Positions 47,005 to 57,404 of a stretch of 64,000 bases of DNA are shown here, piece after piece. A program made the translations under genes and the position numbers. The DNA lies in the NCBI GenBank assembly GCA_037951105.1, contig JBAMJV010003058.1, positions 28,501-92,500 on the forward strand, written 5' to 3'. The notes beneath the pieces are model-generated. The model saw only the letters and a list, made by a program, of their open reading frames with translations, was not told the DNA's origin and searched no databases. This DNA comes from Echinarachnius parma (taxonomy: Eukaryota > Echinodermata > Echinoidea > Clypeasteroida > Echinarachniidae). Position 1 is the stretch's first letter; each line of letters begins with the position of its first letter.

Positions 47005-47926
47005 TTATCAAATTTTCTTCCAAGGTATGCACCAGATTGCATTATTTCGAGTGAAAAATTGCAAAAGCTCCCTACCGTGGGAGGGGGACACCCCCCTCCC
47101 ACACCCTCCCCCTCGGGCGCTACGCGCCCACGGGCTTGGTCGCTCCGCTCCCTCGCAGTTGTGCCCCCCCAATCCGTTGACCCTCGCTACGCCACTGAGT
47201 CCTCTACCCATTGTTCAGGTTTCTCAACAACATTTTGAACCATTTCAAGAACTCAGGATTTGGTGTATGTTTTAATGATGTTCATATTTTTTGTAAATAA
47301 ATTATTCCAAAATGTTTCAGAAACAAGACATGGTAGTTATCATTTGTTTGTATAGTAACTATACACAAATATCTCGAGAGACCTGCGATCCATTGTATAA
47401 ATACCTTGGCGTTATCACATGCTGTATGATATTGCAATCGGTATTATCAGACATACAGTCAAACTTAAATTGAATCTGCTGGTACTGATGAAAACATGAA
47501 AAAGCTTTTACTTACAAATTCAACTTATATAACCCCCCCCCCCCCAAAAAAAAAAAATAGAGGTCTTTTGAATATCTTCAACTGAGGCAAAGTTTCAACT
47601 TAGTGTGAAGTTGACTGTAGTTCTTATTGACAAGTACATGTTCATTAGAGGTTTATTTAAGGTAGACCTTGTTTAGGGTTAAATGTTTAAGGTGGTTAAA
47701 CATTTCCATTATTTTTAGAGGTTTAATTGAGAGCAATTGACGTAGACCTTGATAAGGGGTATGTTTTAGGGGTTATACTTGTTTAGGGGGCAAAATTGTC
47801 AAAAAAGCACGCGAAAATACTTGAATAGGGTATAAATTTGACCAATGGATAAAACTTGTTTAGGGTGGGTTTGAAAAACCTGTGGTCGCGCGTGTGTACA
47901 GCAATATAGTTGAGTGGCCCCCCGGG
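47005..47926. other. Interior of the composite element, right part
   Basis: TATTATCAAATTTTCTTCCA and GGTATGCACCAGATTG match 7493-7530. Then comes the GGGAGGGGGACACCCC / GGTCGCTCCGCTCCCTCGC repeat (47075-47160), an inverted GGCGTAGC-type phrase near 47190 and AT-rich sequence with TTAGGGTTAAATG and TTTAGGGG-type phrases. No gene. Confidence 0.45.
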
Positions 47927-48381
47927 AAAATACCACTGACATCGTACGATATCACGATTTCCCCAAATCGTAGAAAATCCACCGTAGGGAGAAAAATCGT
48001 ACGGCGCACGGACCATTTGTGACTCTAGCATTAGGGTGCTTTTGCATTGTTTTACTTGAATTATGCAATCTGGTGCATACTTAGGAAGGAGATTTGACTT
48101 GACATGAAATAAAATCTGAGTTATCTTGTCTAAAGAAATGTTTTTTTTTTAAATCATGGGTATCACATTAGACATAAGTGTCAAGACCGATAAAAAGTGG
48201 ACCCGAGCACTTGAATGTCGAGCACTACTGAAGTTGAACGCTACTATTTCTTGATATAGTATAACTATTTGACAGGTAAATTAGCTTGTAGTGATCTTTC
48301 TTTATATAGAAGAACATTTCCATCAACCAATCAGTACTCTTAACCACTTCCTTTCAATCGTTGTGTCCTATTTACAGAACC

Positions 48382-50211
48382 ATGGCGAGTGAGGATGCTG
48401 TAGTCGCTCAAGGTTTAGAATGCTGCCTATGCTACGAGCTATTCACCCAACCAAAACTCTTGACATGTGCCCACACTTTCTGTAAGGAATGTTTGGTTCA
48501 TCTCTATGAATGTCATCCCCAACAAAACCAGCTCTCTTGTCCGATTTGTCGTCAGATTACCCAAATCAACAATGGAGACATATCTACACTGCAGACTAAC
48601 ATTTTGATTCATTCTATGGTTGAAGACTTGAAATCCGCCAAAAAAGCCTGCACACTCTGTGACCCGGAAGCTAAATCTCATGCGGTACAATACTGTTCAC
48701 AGTGTGACGAGTACATGTGTGACCCCTGTACAGTGGCTCATGGGAAATTCAAGAAGACTGCTAAACACGATGTGGTCAGCATGGATGATGTCAAGAGGGG
48801 AAAGGTCAAAGTGAAGCGTCTCTGTACCAACCATCCAGAGGAAGAGAAGCTGTATGTATGTACATCGTGTAACGTGTCCATCTGCTTCAGATGTCATGTG
48901 CTCGATCACCCAAAACCGGATCACGAGATCAAAAATGTGTCTGACTACAAGAAAGCAATCCAGAAGCAAATCGAATCCCTTCAGACGAAAGCTACGACTA
49001 GAATTGCGACTATCGAAGCACACGCAGAGCTAGTAAAGGAACAGAAAGAGATTGTTGAGCTTGAACTTGATCAGAGGATCGCTGACATCAACAAATCGTA
49101 TGAAGAAACAGTGAATCATCTCACCAGACAACGCAATAATCTCATCGACCGATGCAAACAAGAAAAGGCTTCTCACATCGCACAACTTGAGAAGATCAAG
49201 GAATCTGATGACATAGAGATGTGTCGCATTCGAAGTGCATCTGAGCTAATCGGCAATGGTATAAAGGCATTGCTAGAGGGGCAGACACTGGCTGTGCATA
49301 ACACGATTTGTTGTGATTTAGAGAACATTTTAGATGAAAGTAATCCTGATGCCACACAGCCCAAATCCATAGCTGACTCTGCAAAGCGGGTGAAATTCAC
49401 CAGGAGCGATACTCCCAACAGCCTGGGTGAATTGCGACAATGGCAGCTTGAGAAGGTGAGCACATTCACCCTCTCACATAGCAATCCATTTGATGCGGTG
49501 CCTTTGCCTGATGGCCGGGTGGCTATTGGTTATTACAATGGGATGGCAATTGAGATGATCACTGTTGATGGGCCACAGGAAACAGTGCTGAAGGGTATGT
49601 ATGTATTCAGTGTATCTGTCTTGTCTGACAGTCGCTACGTTGTACGAGATATTCCCAACATTATCACACTGTACACAATGGCATGGGAGAGGCTTAATGT
49701 TCAGTTCAACACACCATCAATTATAGATGGACGTCTGGGAGGCATGTGTGTAGACAGGGATGACAACATCTATGTTGGTTATAATAACATCAAGAAGATT
49801 GCAGTATTCCGACCAGAAGGGGGTGCGTCATCTCGGGAGATTCTCTGCCCCGGCTATCAGCCTCGTGAAATCTGTCACACGAATCACAGCAAAAGGCTGG
49901 TAGTGAGTGACTGGGCTACCAAGTCAGTCAGGGTCATTGATGACGTGGATGAGGAAGGCACCGTCCTTCATCTCATCCAGATGGATAGTGAAAATACACG
50001 CATTGCTGTCCTGGAGGATGATAGCATAATGATTGCAAGCAAGAAGGATGGTCTGCTGAGTATTGAGCTCTACACAAAGGACCTGGAGAAAATCAGAACA
50101 GTCCTCAGGGGCTTTCCACCTGGAGTTAGCATAACGAAATTGGTAGAATTGCCTACTGGAGAGATTGTTGTATTATCTGATAATCAATTTATTGTCTTCC
50201 ACAAAATGTAA
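48382..50211 (+). CDS. TRIM-C: RING/B-box/coiled-coil/NHL-like E3 ubiquitin ligase
   Basis: Encodes 609 aa. I chose the ATG at 48382 (ACCATGGCG) as for B, with the TTTACAG acceptor just upstream. The RING (C14 to C56, C3HC4), B-box 1 and B-box 2 are nearly the same as in B. From about codon 190 the coding sequence is locally closer to A (AATCCAGAAGCAAAT at 48958, GTAAAGGAACAGAAAG at 49032). The coiled coil spans about 185-330 and the propeller-like domain runs from Trp354 to FIVFHKM, with one residue more than in A and B. Probable cytoplasmic ubiquitin ligase; ligand unknown. The N-terminal similarity to B together with the later A-like stretch points to gene conversion. Confidence 0.93.
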   Translation: MASEDAVVAQGLECCLCYELFTQPKLLTCAHTFCKECLVHLYECHPQQNQLSCPICRQITQINNGDISTLQTNILIHSMVEDLKSAKKACTLCDPEAKSHAVQYCSQCDEYMCDPCTVAHGKFKKTAKHDVVSMDDVKRGKVKVKRLCTNHPEEEKLYVCTSCNVSICFRCHVLDHPKPDHEIKNVSDYKKAIQKQIESLQTKATTRIATIEAHAELVKEQKEIVELELDQRIADINKSYEETVNHLTRQRNNLIDRCKQEKASHIAQLEKIKESDDIEMCRIRSASELIGNGIKALLEGQTLAVHNTICCDLENILDESNPDATQPKSIADSAKRVKFTRSDTPNSLGELRQWQLEKVSTFTLSHSNPFDAVPLPDGRVAIGYYNGMAIEMITVDGPQETVLKGMYVFSVSVLSDSRYVVRDIPNIITLYTMAWERLNVQFNTPSIIDGRLGGMCVDRDDNIYVGYNNIKKIAVFRPEGGASSREILCPGYQPREICHTNHSKRLVVSDWATKSVRVIDDVDEEGTVLHLIQMDSENTRIAVLEDDSIMIASKKDGLLSIELYTKDLEKIRTVLRGFPPGVSITKLVELPTGEIVVLSDNQFIVFHKM

Positions 50212-50346
50212 ACATTTCAAGAGGTTGAATGTTATCCTGCATACACAGCTTTTGAACACAATCATGACTAGTACTGAACATGCATATCATTTCTTATCAA
50301 ATTAAATATTTAAATTTATCAGATTTAATTGCTTTTTCAGCAACAG

Positions 50347-50352
50347 AATAAA
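50347..50352 (+). terminator. TRIM-C polyadenylation signal
   Basis: AATAAA 136 bp after the stop, followed by GTAATCAATCAATGTA as in TRIM-B. Confidence 0.65.
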
Positions 50353-50456
50353 GTAATCAATCAATGTATATTAAATAAATCATAATGAAAATGGGAGAAG
50401 AATCCAGCGAGGAAAGTAAAGCTTGTAATGTTGCTGGTCACTGGTTACATAGTTAA

Positions 50457-50966
50457 AGGGGTATACAATTTTGGTAAGGCTGAGCTTAAGTAACCAAACC
50501 TGCACAATAACATAATACAAACGAATAGTTATAACTCCATCATGCTCGAAAGGTATATAGTCAAAAGCCTGTTATAAAAAAGAGCCATTCAATCACAAGA
50601 GGGCGCTTAAAAAAAACATTGGTTTCAACCATTTCTCATACAAAAGTATGCATGTGATGTTTTGTTGAAATAATGATTAAATGGAGAGATCATCAACAAC
50701 TATTTAAAAACCCTTTTGAAAATTTTTGAAAAAGTGTGAGCATTTTTTATATTTTTTGTTAAATCATCGAATAAATCTGGGCCCCAGATTTATAACAATC
50801 GGATATATTTATTGATATTTCAGCCGTTTCTGAACCGATTTTGATCAAAAAAAGTTTATTCTGCCATTAAAATTGCATGCTCTTTCAGATTTTACACTCA
50901 GTTTTCCATTAGCTCACAAACAATTATTTTGTGCAGCGCCCTCTATACCAAAACTGAACTACCCCT
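50457..50966 (-). mobile_element. piggyBac-like MITE (family P1), TRIM-C 3' copy
   Basis: Left TTAA at 50453-50456, AGGGGTATACAATTTTGG start, ACCAAAACTGAACTACCCCT end, then GTAA (50967-50970), a one-base change from TTAA. Inverted relative to the 38985 copy. It sits at the site that carries two other MITEs in TRIM-B (34210-35295). Confidence 0.82.
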
Positions 50967-50970
50967 GTAA

Positions 50971-51570
50971 GCTACCTTAACATGTTGAAGACCATTTAGA
51001 TTTGGTATAACACACATTCTCCATAGACTCCAGTCAGGGTGTTTTGGGACCAGTCCTGAATGAGTTAAAGCAACACAATATAATATTGTATGGGTTCATT
51101 GGACATATTTACTCAAGGTTTATTTTTGTGATGAACTTGTTAGATTGCTGTGTCTTTCACTGTATACTGTCATGCAATGTGTCATAAGAACCTACTTAAA
51201 TGCAGACACAAATAGCATATTGTTGTGTCTTTCATTTTACTCTGAATCAGCATGTTATAACTAAAAATAACCTACTTTATAGCTGAACCAAAGACATAGA
51301 ATACTGAGTCACACCTGTCTTAGTGGCCACTAAACATGTTCCCCTACAGAGGAAAATAATGTCATAGAACCTGTCTATAGTATAGAGGTCACCTGTCTAC
51401 AGTGACCAATAGGCCTATTCTTGTTTCCCTTGGGTGGTCACTACATACATAGGTTTGACTGTATTTACTCAAGATTTATGTTATGTGTGATGGTTTCAGT
51501 GTACTGTGAATCAACGTGTCATAAGAACCTACTTCTAAGCAGACAAAAATATAGCACCCCGAGCAGTACT
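50971..51570. other. TRIM-C 3' spacer with pogo-like remnant
   Basis: Parallels 35296-35890. Positions 51330-51470 contain AGTGGCCACTAAACATG, ACCTGTCTATAG and AGGTTTGACTGTATTT, a decayed relative of the 45784-47002 element. No gene. Confidence 0.5.
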
Positions 51571-52546
51571 GTGTGAATCTGCTAGTCAATTGATAGAGTA
51601 CGCATTATTGCATTCATATTGGATATTAAATAAAACATAAAATTAGATTATCATTTGGCAGTGGCATCAGAAATCATGACAAAATAATGAATTAAATTGA
51701 ACTGTATGATAATAATCTTTTGTGATCACATTATTATTGTACATACTCTATTCTACTTAAACAAGATTTTATCATGTTTTTCATCATCATGTATCACAAA
51801 GAGATTAGTAAATCTATCACGTTTTATATCTGAATATGCTCAACGTTTTATTTTCATATCTCTGCATTGTACAGTGTACTAGTTGTTTGCAAACATACAC
51901 AATTTCTGTAATTAATTAATATTTCATAATAATGAGATAATAATTGATAACATGTAATTTGCTGCAAATATTATTTGCAGCAAATTACATAATTTATGTT
52001 GTTATTTGCTCTCTTTAAGTGCTTGCTATGGAAACTATTTTCTAGTGCTAATCATCATGGTTCCAAGATAAATAAGTTAATCTATATTTTCACTATTTTT
52101 TAAACAATTTGCCTGAAATGTGTGTTGTATTTAGAATGTAATGTACAGTGTATATTTGCTAAATAATTACGTGCAAACCTATCAAATGTATTCAATTGTT
52201 TGTTATCTAATGTATGCAAATGGATGAAAACACTGGAACAGGAGATAACAACCATTTCACACGCATTTGATGAATTATCATGCTTCTTAATGGTTCATTT
52301 GAAGACATAACACACTGCAATTACAAATCAACAAATTCCAAGTTGTATATATTATCTTGTATTACCTTTACTACTAATTAGTTCACACTTGCATGTTCAG
52401 GAAAAGTAAATATTGCATGAAGAAAAATAGTTTGATGCTACAATATATATTCTATTATAACAATATGCCTGAAATAATCTCACTATAATATACTATTTTG
52501 TAAACAAACATTTCCATTATTATCTTATAAAACTGGACATTATTTA

Positions 52547-52800
52547 TTAGAAGAGCTCGCTTCCAAAAGGCGCTAAATCCACTTTCCATACAAATGGAGT
52601 TAACGATATATTTATATGTATAATCTACGTACCTATCTAGGAATCTACATTTTACGATAAATAACTCACTCAAAATCAAAATATAGAACGTTCAATTTTC
52701 ATATTCCCATAGGCACGTGTACAAAGTGGGACAAAGAAACCTGTTTTCCTCGGAAGTTGAAAAAGTGGATTTAGCGCCTTTTGGTTGAAAGCTCTTCTAA
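52547..52800. mobile_element. Short MITE inserted in the TRIM-C 3' block
   Basis: About 254 bp. TTAGAAGAGCTCGCTTCCA and AAAGGCGCTAAATCCACTTT at the left are mirrored by AAAGTGGATTTAGCGCCTTT and GCTCTTCTAA at the right. Target duplication not clear. Absent from the A and B blocks. Confidence 0.75.
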
Positions 52801-53239
52801 TGTGTATTATTATTTTCACACATTTCTTTTATTTTGTAGCGTATAAGCGTAGATTTGTCTTTATTGGTGAAACAAGACTTTCTCGTGGCCATATGAAATT
52901 TCTGGTGGCCATTTGGGACGTCCTGTCTAGCCCTGCTGTAACCCTACGCCCTATGCCTTGTAAACTTGTTTGGAAACATTCCAACATGAATGAATGATAG
53001 ATCATTAAATATAAACAATGAAATAATGAAGTGCATTATCTTTGTAAACGAAAATTATCCTCTCAACTCTCAACGGATAAAGCAATGATATAGTTTAATG
53101 ATTTTGGTATAATTATAAACATTGTTGTATGAATTTCGATGAATACATTTATTTGATACAAAATATCTTTATACATTATAAAGAATTTATGATTGTATGT
53201 TTAGGATTGTATGATTGTCTGTGTTAGTATTTATGTGTG

Positions 53240-53345
53240 TATTTAGGTGGGGTGTATGTGTTTGTGTGTGTGCGTGTATGTACGTGTGTGTGTATGTGTG
53301 TATGTGTGCGCGCGTGTATGTGTGTGTGTGGATGTGATTATATGT
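53240..53345. repeat. TG-rich microsatellite
   Basis: Interrupted TG/TATG tract ending the TRIM-C 3' block; diverged compared with 37264-37443. Confidence 0.85.
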
Positions 53346-53384
53346 GTGTATTTGAATGGTATATGATAGAAGACATGCATAGCT

Positions 53385-53537
53385 GGGAAGTTTCATAAAG
53401 CCTTTTCAACCGTTGTAAATGTCCAATTATTGTTCAACAGCCAATCAGCATGGAGAATTGGAGCTGTTACCATGGTAGTTGCAATAATTGGACACAAGTT
53501 TATAACAATTGCAAAAGTTTTATAAAACAGGGCTCAG
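53385..53537. mobile_element. Short AAGTTTCATAAAG/TTTTATAAAACAGGGCTC MITE
   Basis: About 150 bp with inverted ends and an inverted pair AATGTCCAATTATTG versus AATAATTGGACA around a CAGCCAATCAGCATGG core. Related cores lie at 37550 and 15235. Confidence 0.6.
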
Positions 53538-53683
53538 AAAGTTAATTTGCCAGAATTATTCTGCATAATATTGCTTTCGGTCGTGTATTTTTATTTTTTT
53601 CTCGGTCTTGGTGTTTTTTTAAGGTATTATATTTTCCCCACATATTATTTTAACTATTTTTTACCGGTGGTAGCATTCATTAA

Positions 53684-54314
53684 AGGGACATGTCCACTTT
53701 TACAAAACGTCTGAACAGCTTTCAGTTGACGGATGGGGATCAATGTAACACGCAAAAAAAAATCAGAGCGAATAGCCCTCTAATTTGGATTCTACGAATG
53801 AAAAACGAATGCGTCCCTCCACTTAAACTATATATCGGTCAATAAAGGAGTTCAACTGATTTAGCATAATATTACAACAATATAGTACTAATTCTCGTAA
53901 AGGTATTGTGAAGCCGACATTTGTTAACGTATGTCACGGAAAAAGATCTCAAAAAGAAAGAATATATAATTACATGTAGTCAGTTTAAGCGATGTTTGGG
54001 TATTTTGCTTGGTAAACGCTCACACATTAGTACTTATTCGCGGGTCACGTAGCTAGCGCGGGTCACGTAGGTGTCATGCATACCGATCTGGCACTCCGTG
54101 AAATCTATGTACGAACTTACTCACCGGCCGAAAATACGTATGTACCTAATTAACCGACGTCCCTCAGTTTATTCAGTTTTAGGTCTATAACTCCACGAAA
54201 AAGAGATTTCAAGCCCTAATTTTTTCAGGCATGCTATTAAATGACATTTCCTTTCATATAAGACAATAACCTCACAACTTTTGAATTTTGGCTTGCAAAA
54301 GTGGATCTCTCCCT
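53684..54314 (-). mobile_element. piggyBac-like MITE (family P2), copy 2
   Basis: 631 bp between TTAA 53680-53683 and TTAA 54315-54318. AGGGACATGTCCACTTTTAC start and TTTTGCAAGCC-type complement at the end. It equals the length of the 34661-35291 copy and is inverted relative to it, so the two would pair. Confidence 0.82.
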
Positions 54315-54599
54315 TTAAGCCAATATCTTTCCTAGCTGCCTCCACATTCTCATAATTATTTTGTTGTATTATGATTATGTTATACGTTCTTATTCAATGT
54401 AAATTGTAATCTTTGTTTAGTATTTCATACGTTTTTTATGATGAATGAAATAAAGAACAATTTGAATTTCATTTATGTCAAGTCATACATTAATTGTGTG
54501 TCTGATATGGTAGGGACATGTCTGGATATGCTAAAGAACAGGGGGTGAAGTAAGTTTTTTTTTCTGATGTGTACCTTACTTTGGTCTAGTTTGTATCTA

Positions 54600-54690
54600 A
54601 TCAAAATGTTTCAACTTCTACCTATAATCAGCATTAATATAATATATTAATGCTGATTTCATGTAGAAGTTGAAACATTTTATACTATAG
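54600..54690. repeat. Hairpin formed by a local inverted duplication
   Basis: AAATGTTTCAACTTCTAC and ATCAGCATTAATAT are followed immediately by their complements. The two paralogous spacers (15336-15375 and 37662-37700) contain the segment once, in one orientation. Confidence 0.75.
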
Positions 54691-55224
54691 TGGATAAACT
54701 TATTAAGTTTTAGTAGTCATAGAAGTCATAAAGATAGTGCCCTTCTTTTCTAGGTGTCTTCATATTCAGTAAAACATTCCATATACCACATCAGGTTAGT
54801 GAAATTTGAAAATCGACAAATGATGCCAGACAAAATTGCTTTGTATTTTCAACTATCAGGCTCATTTATTTTCGATTCTGAAACATGGATCTATATCTCA
54901 TGGATTAGTGCTTATCCTTTTACCCAAGTTAAAGTGAATTATGGACAATGAGAAAATATAAATAGCGCCATCTCGTGTTTATAACTGAACAACTAGACCC
55001 TGGCTAATAGGCCAATGTCAATGAAGAAGAGCAGACCAGCCCAATTACATATCCACATTTAATGCATTTCCTGCAACACTTTCTTGTAGAAGGGCCCTGA
55101 AGGGGGTACTAAGGGGGCTACCCCCCCCCCCCCCCCACCTATATGAATAAAACTGAAATATAATCATACTGTATGCATCCTAAAGCATTATCATACAAAT
55201 GGAGGTTGAATATAGTATACAACT
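54691..55224. other. TRIM-unit spacer, copy 3
   Basis: Paralogous to parts of 15400-15560, 37700-37900 and 38460-38760 (TCTTCATATTCAGTAAAACA; GATGCCAGACAAAATTGC; GCGCCATCT; the C-run block at 55120-55136; AAATGGAGGTTGAATATAGT). No gene. Confidence 0.5.
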
Positions 55225-55372
55225 AACGAATGGGCTTCTTGTGATAGTCAAATCTATTACCGAGGTGGGCTCAAAATGATTATTACCCGAAGCGTAGCTG
55301 AGGGTAATAGTCATTTTGAGCCCACCGAGGTAATAGATTGCCTATCACAATCAAGCACATTCGTTAGTTGTT
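55225..55372. repeat. ~145-bp hairpin with a CCGAAGCGTAGCTGAGG loop
   Basis: ACTAACGAATG, TGTGATAG, ATCTATTACCGAGGTGGGCT and CAAAATGATTATTACCC are mirrored after a loop CGAAGCGTAGCTGAG by GGTAATAGTCATTTTGAGCC, CACCGAGGTAATAGAT and ATTCGTTAGT. It sits upstream of the TRIM-D promoter. Confidence 0.82.
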
Positions 55373-56384
55373 TTATATCACTCATCAATATCAGTGATTG
55401 TGTTCAGCTTATAGCAAAATAAGTGATAATCTCTGAATATTTCATAAATCGCTTGTAAATTTTGATATAAAAATCAATCGACATTAATGAAGCCAGTATG
55501 AGCCTCCAGAACCACGGCGCATCTAATACGCTTAAAGTCATTGTTATTTTGCGCACACAATCACAAAGACGCAAAACTGAGTGCGCACCAACGCGCTGGC
55601 AGTTGCGCACATACGCGATGAATGCGTGCTAGCGCTCCCACGGATGTGCTTATTGGCTGTCTTGGCGTTCTTCTTCCCAGGGTGTTAGTTTTTACCAGCA
55701 ATGTCAATCACGTGACTAGAACGTGTGCGCCATAGAGTACGGCACAAATTTGATCGCGTGTGCATTTTGTTTAAACACATGATCTATGGGACGAACGCGT
55801 AACGAACTTTTAGTGTTAATTTTTTGCTAACAGCCCGGTCACATGATTGCGCGGGGATTGCGCGTGTTGTCCAAAACTATCATTTGTCAAATACAATGGT
55901 AAAACGATCTTATGAGGGATATAATAAGAATTATATTCCACATACTAAGAATCTTGCTCTACGATTGGTCAAAAGTTAATCACGTGATGAAATATAGTTT
56001 CGCCCATTATTGATGGTAGAAGAAAAGTTCGTTACACTGTGTAGATATCTTGGGTGAAAGTGCGTTGCACTCACTAGATAGTCGGTAAAAGTGCGTTGCA
56101 CTGTGTAGATATTCAATTGTTCGCGCGCAAGTACGCGTGCGCGCGTTAGTGCGCAGAAAGGTAGCGCGCTGATGCGCAACGTTTGCGCGCGGCTACGCTT
56201 AATATACAATGGTATAAGCGTTTTTGACTTTTAATCATAAATCTTGTTCATGTGCAGGATTGACTAAATTAAAATAAAAGACTCGATCAATTGCTCAATA
56301 TTCCAAACTGTTTAGCTCTTTGTGTTAGTTATAGGTCGTTTGTGATCAAAATAATTGATGTGAAATATAAAGCAAATAATCACC
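55373..56384. other. CpG- and GCGC-rich noncoding stretch
   Basis: Unlike the AT-rich surroundings, 55540-55880 and 56040-56200 are rich in GCGC/CGCG (GCGCACATACGCG; GTTCGCGCGCAAGTACGCG). A GTGCGTTGCACT phrase occurs twice (about 56060 and 56092). Short ORFs have no recognisable product. Origin unknown; possibly an element to which the flanking hairpins belong. Confidence 0.5.
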
Positions 56385-56520
56385 TTTTGGTTTCAGGCGA
56401 TGGCAAACTATCACTTCCTCGGCGATCTGAATGTATACGCTATCTTTCCTCAGCTTCGCTTCGGAAAGATAGCTACATCCAGATCGCCTCGGAAGTGATA
56501 GTTTGTCCCATCACCTTCAC
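56385..56520. repeat. ~130-bp hairpin with a CCTCAGCTTCGCTTCGG loop
   Basis: GCGATGGCAAACTATCACTT, CCTCGGCGATCTGAATGTA and GCTATCTTT are mirrored after CCTCAGCTTCGCTTCGG by AAAGATAGC, TACATCCAGATCGCC and AAGTGATAGTTTGTCCCATC. The loop is the complement, with one mismatch, of the loop in the 55225-55372 hairpin. Confidence 0.82.
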
Positions 56521-56559
56521 CAACGGTAATTATTTGCTTATTATCCAAATCATTAAACT

Positions 56560-57025
56560 CTCAACTGCCATGTTCAGAATGATAATTTCCAACTTAATGC
56601 GTGTAGGGTAACCCTCTCTCAAATCTAAATGCGCATGCGATTATTTTGCTCTTTATAAAGTTTGTTTTTCTTTTTCCTTTCGGCCTTGCTTTCCGGAAGC
56701 TTTGTATGGTAATCGTGATGTTAGATCTAATACTGGCAGCTTAGCCAATCTGAGGTACTACGATAAACATGCATATTCAGTACTAACTATGCTGCAAGTG
56801 TCTTTATGTATCCTAGCAGAAATTGTGACGAAAATGAACATTTCCATTTTAGAAAACTTTTCTCCATCTAGTTATTATTTCAACTGCGGAGACTATAACA
56901 AACAATTCAGTGCATTATTTTGACCTATCAGGACGTGATTTTTGTTATTAGAAGAAGACAGAAAACATATTGAGGCCTACACAGAAGTTGTCTTTGAGCT
57001 TTAACAAGCTGGAATAGGTGAATAG
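56560..57025 (+). promoter_or_regulatory. TRIM-D promoter and noncoding first exon
   Basis: TATAAA at 56654-56659 inside TTTTGCTCTTTATAAAGTTT, CTTTCGGCCTTGCTTTCCGG and GTATGGTAATCGTGATGTTAG, aligning with the TRIM-A promoter. The exon ends GGAATAG with the donor duplicated: AATAG/GTGAATAG/GTGAGT gives two alternative GT donors at 57018 and 57026. Confidence 0.6.
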
Positions 57026-57179
57026 GTGAGTTTAATGTACGTTTATAGTGAATACTCATTATGAGGAACTACATGTTACATTTCTGTTACAATATTCCTT
57101 TACTTATAAATGCATGCCATGGAGTCCAATAACCGTGGGTATCATTTGAATTGAAAACCTATAATATATATATATATTG

Positions 57180-57274
57180 TTTTTTTTTGTTTTTTTGGGG
57201 GGGGGGGGGGGGGTGGGTGACATGCAAATAATTCATGAATTAATTATAAAAATACTCTTCTCATATTTGACAGG
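57180..57274 (+). other. TRIM-D leader intron end with T/G runs and AG/GT junction
   Basis: A T-run and a G-run of about 18 (57197-57214) precede TTTGACAG/GTAAAT (57274/57275). The final acceptor reads TTTATAG rather than the TTTACAG of A-C. Confidence 0.45.
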
Positions 57275-57404
57275 TAAATTAGCTAGCTTCTATTTGTGTT
57301 GTCATTTAACATGAAAATTATGAAGAACATTTCCATCAACCAATTATCACTCATGACCTCTGAGGCTCTTCATTTCAATCTGTATGCGTCCTATTTATAG
57401 AACC

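Larger units (their letters stand above)
42481..47926. mobile_element. 5.4-kb composite inverted-repeat element with 6-bp target duplication
   Basis: The left end, CCCCCGGGGGGGCCACTCAA followed by CTATATTGCTGTACACACGC, is mirrored at the right by CAGCAATATAGTTGAGTGGC and CCCCCGGG. AAAATA flanks both sides (42475-42480, 47927-47932), and the TRIM-B paralogue has one AAAATA at 31572-31577 with no insert. No transposase was found. The interior is a stack of other insertions (43153-44606, 45459-45732, 45784-47002, 46461-46600), so the original element was much shorter. Superfamily not assigned. Confidence 0.82.
41987..48027. mobile_element. CGTACG-rich MITE, TRIM-C copy, split by an insertion
   Basis: Same element as 31079-31677. 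The left part is 41987-42480 (starting TAATGCTACGGTCACAAAT) and the right part is 47927-48027 or slightly beyond (ending ATTTGTGACTCTAGCATTA near 48033). The 5.4-kb composite insertion lies between them. Confidence 0.7.
51570..53360 (+). repeat. TRIM 3' block, copy C
   Basis: Third full copy of the 3' block (ATATCTGAATATGCTCAA; TGCTTGCTATGGAAACTAT; CGTGGCCATATGAAATTTCT near 52885). Interrupted by the MITE at 52547-52800. Ends in a TG-rich tract at 53240-53345. Confidence 0.7.
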
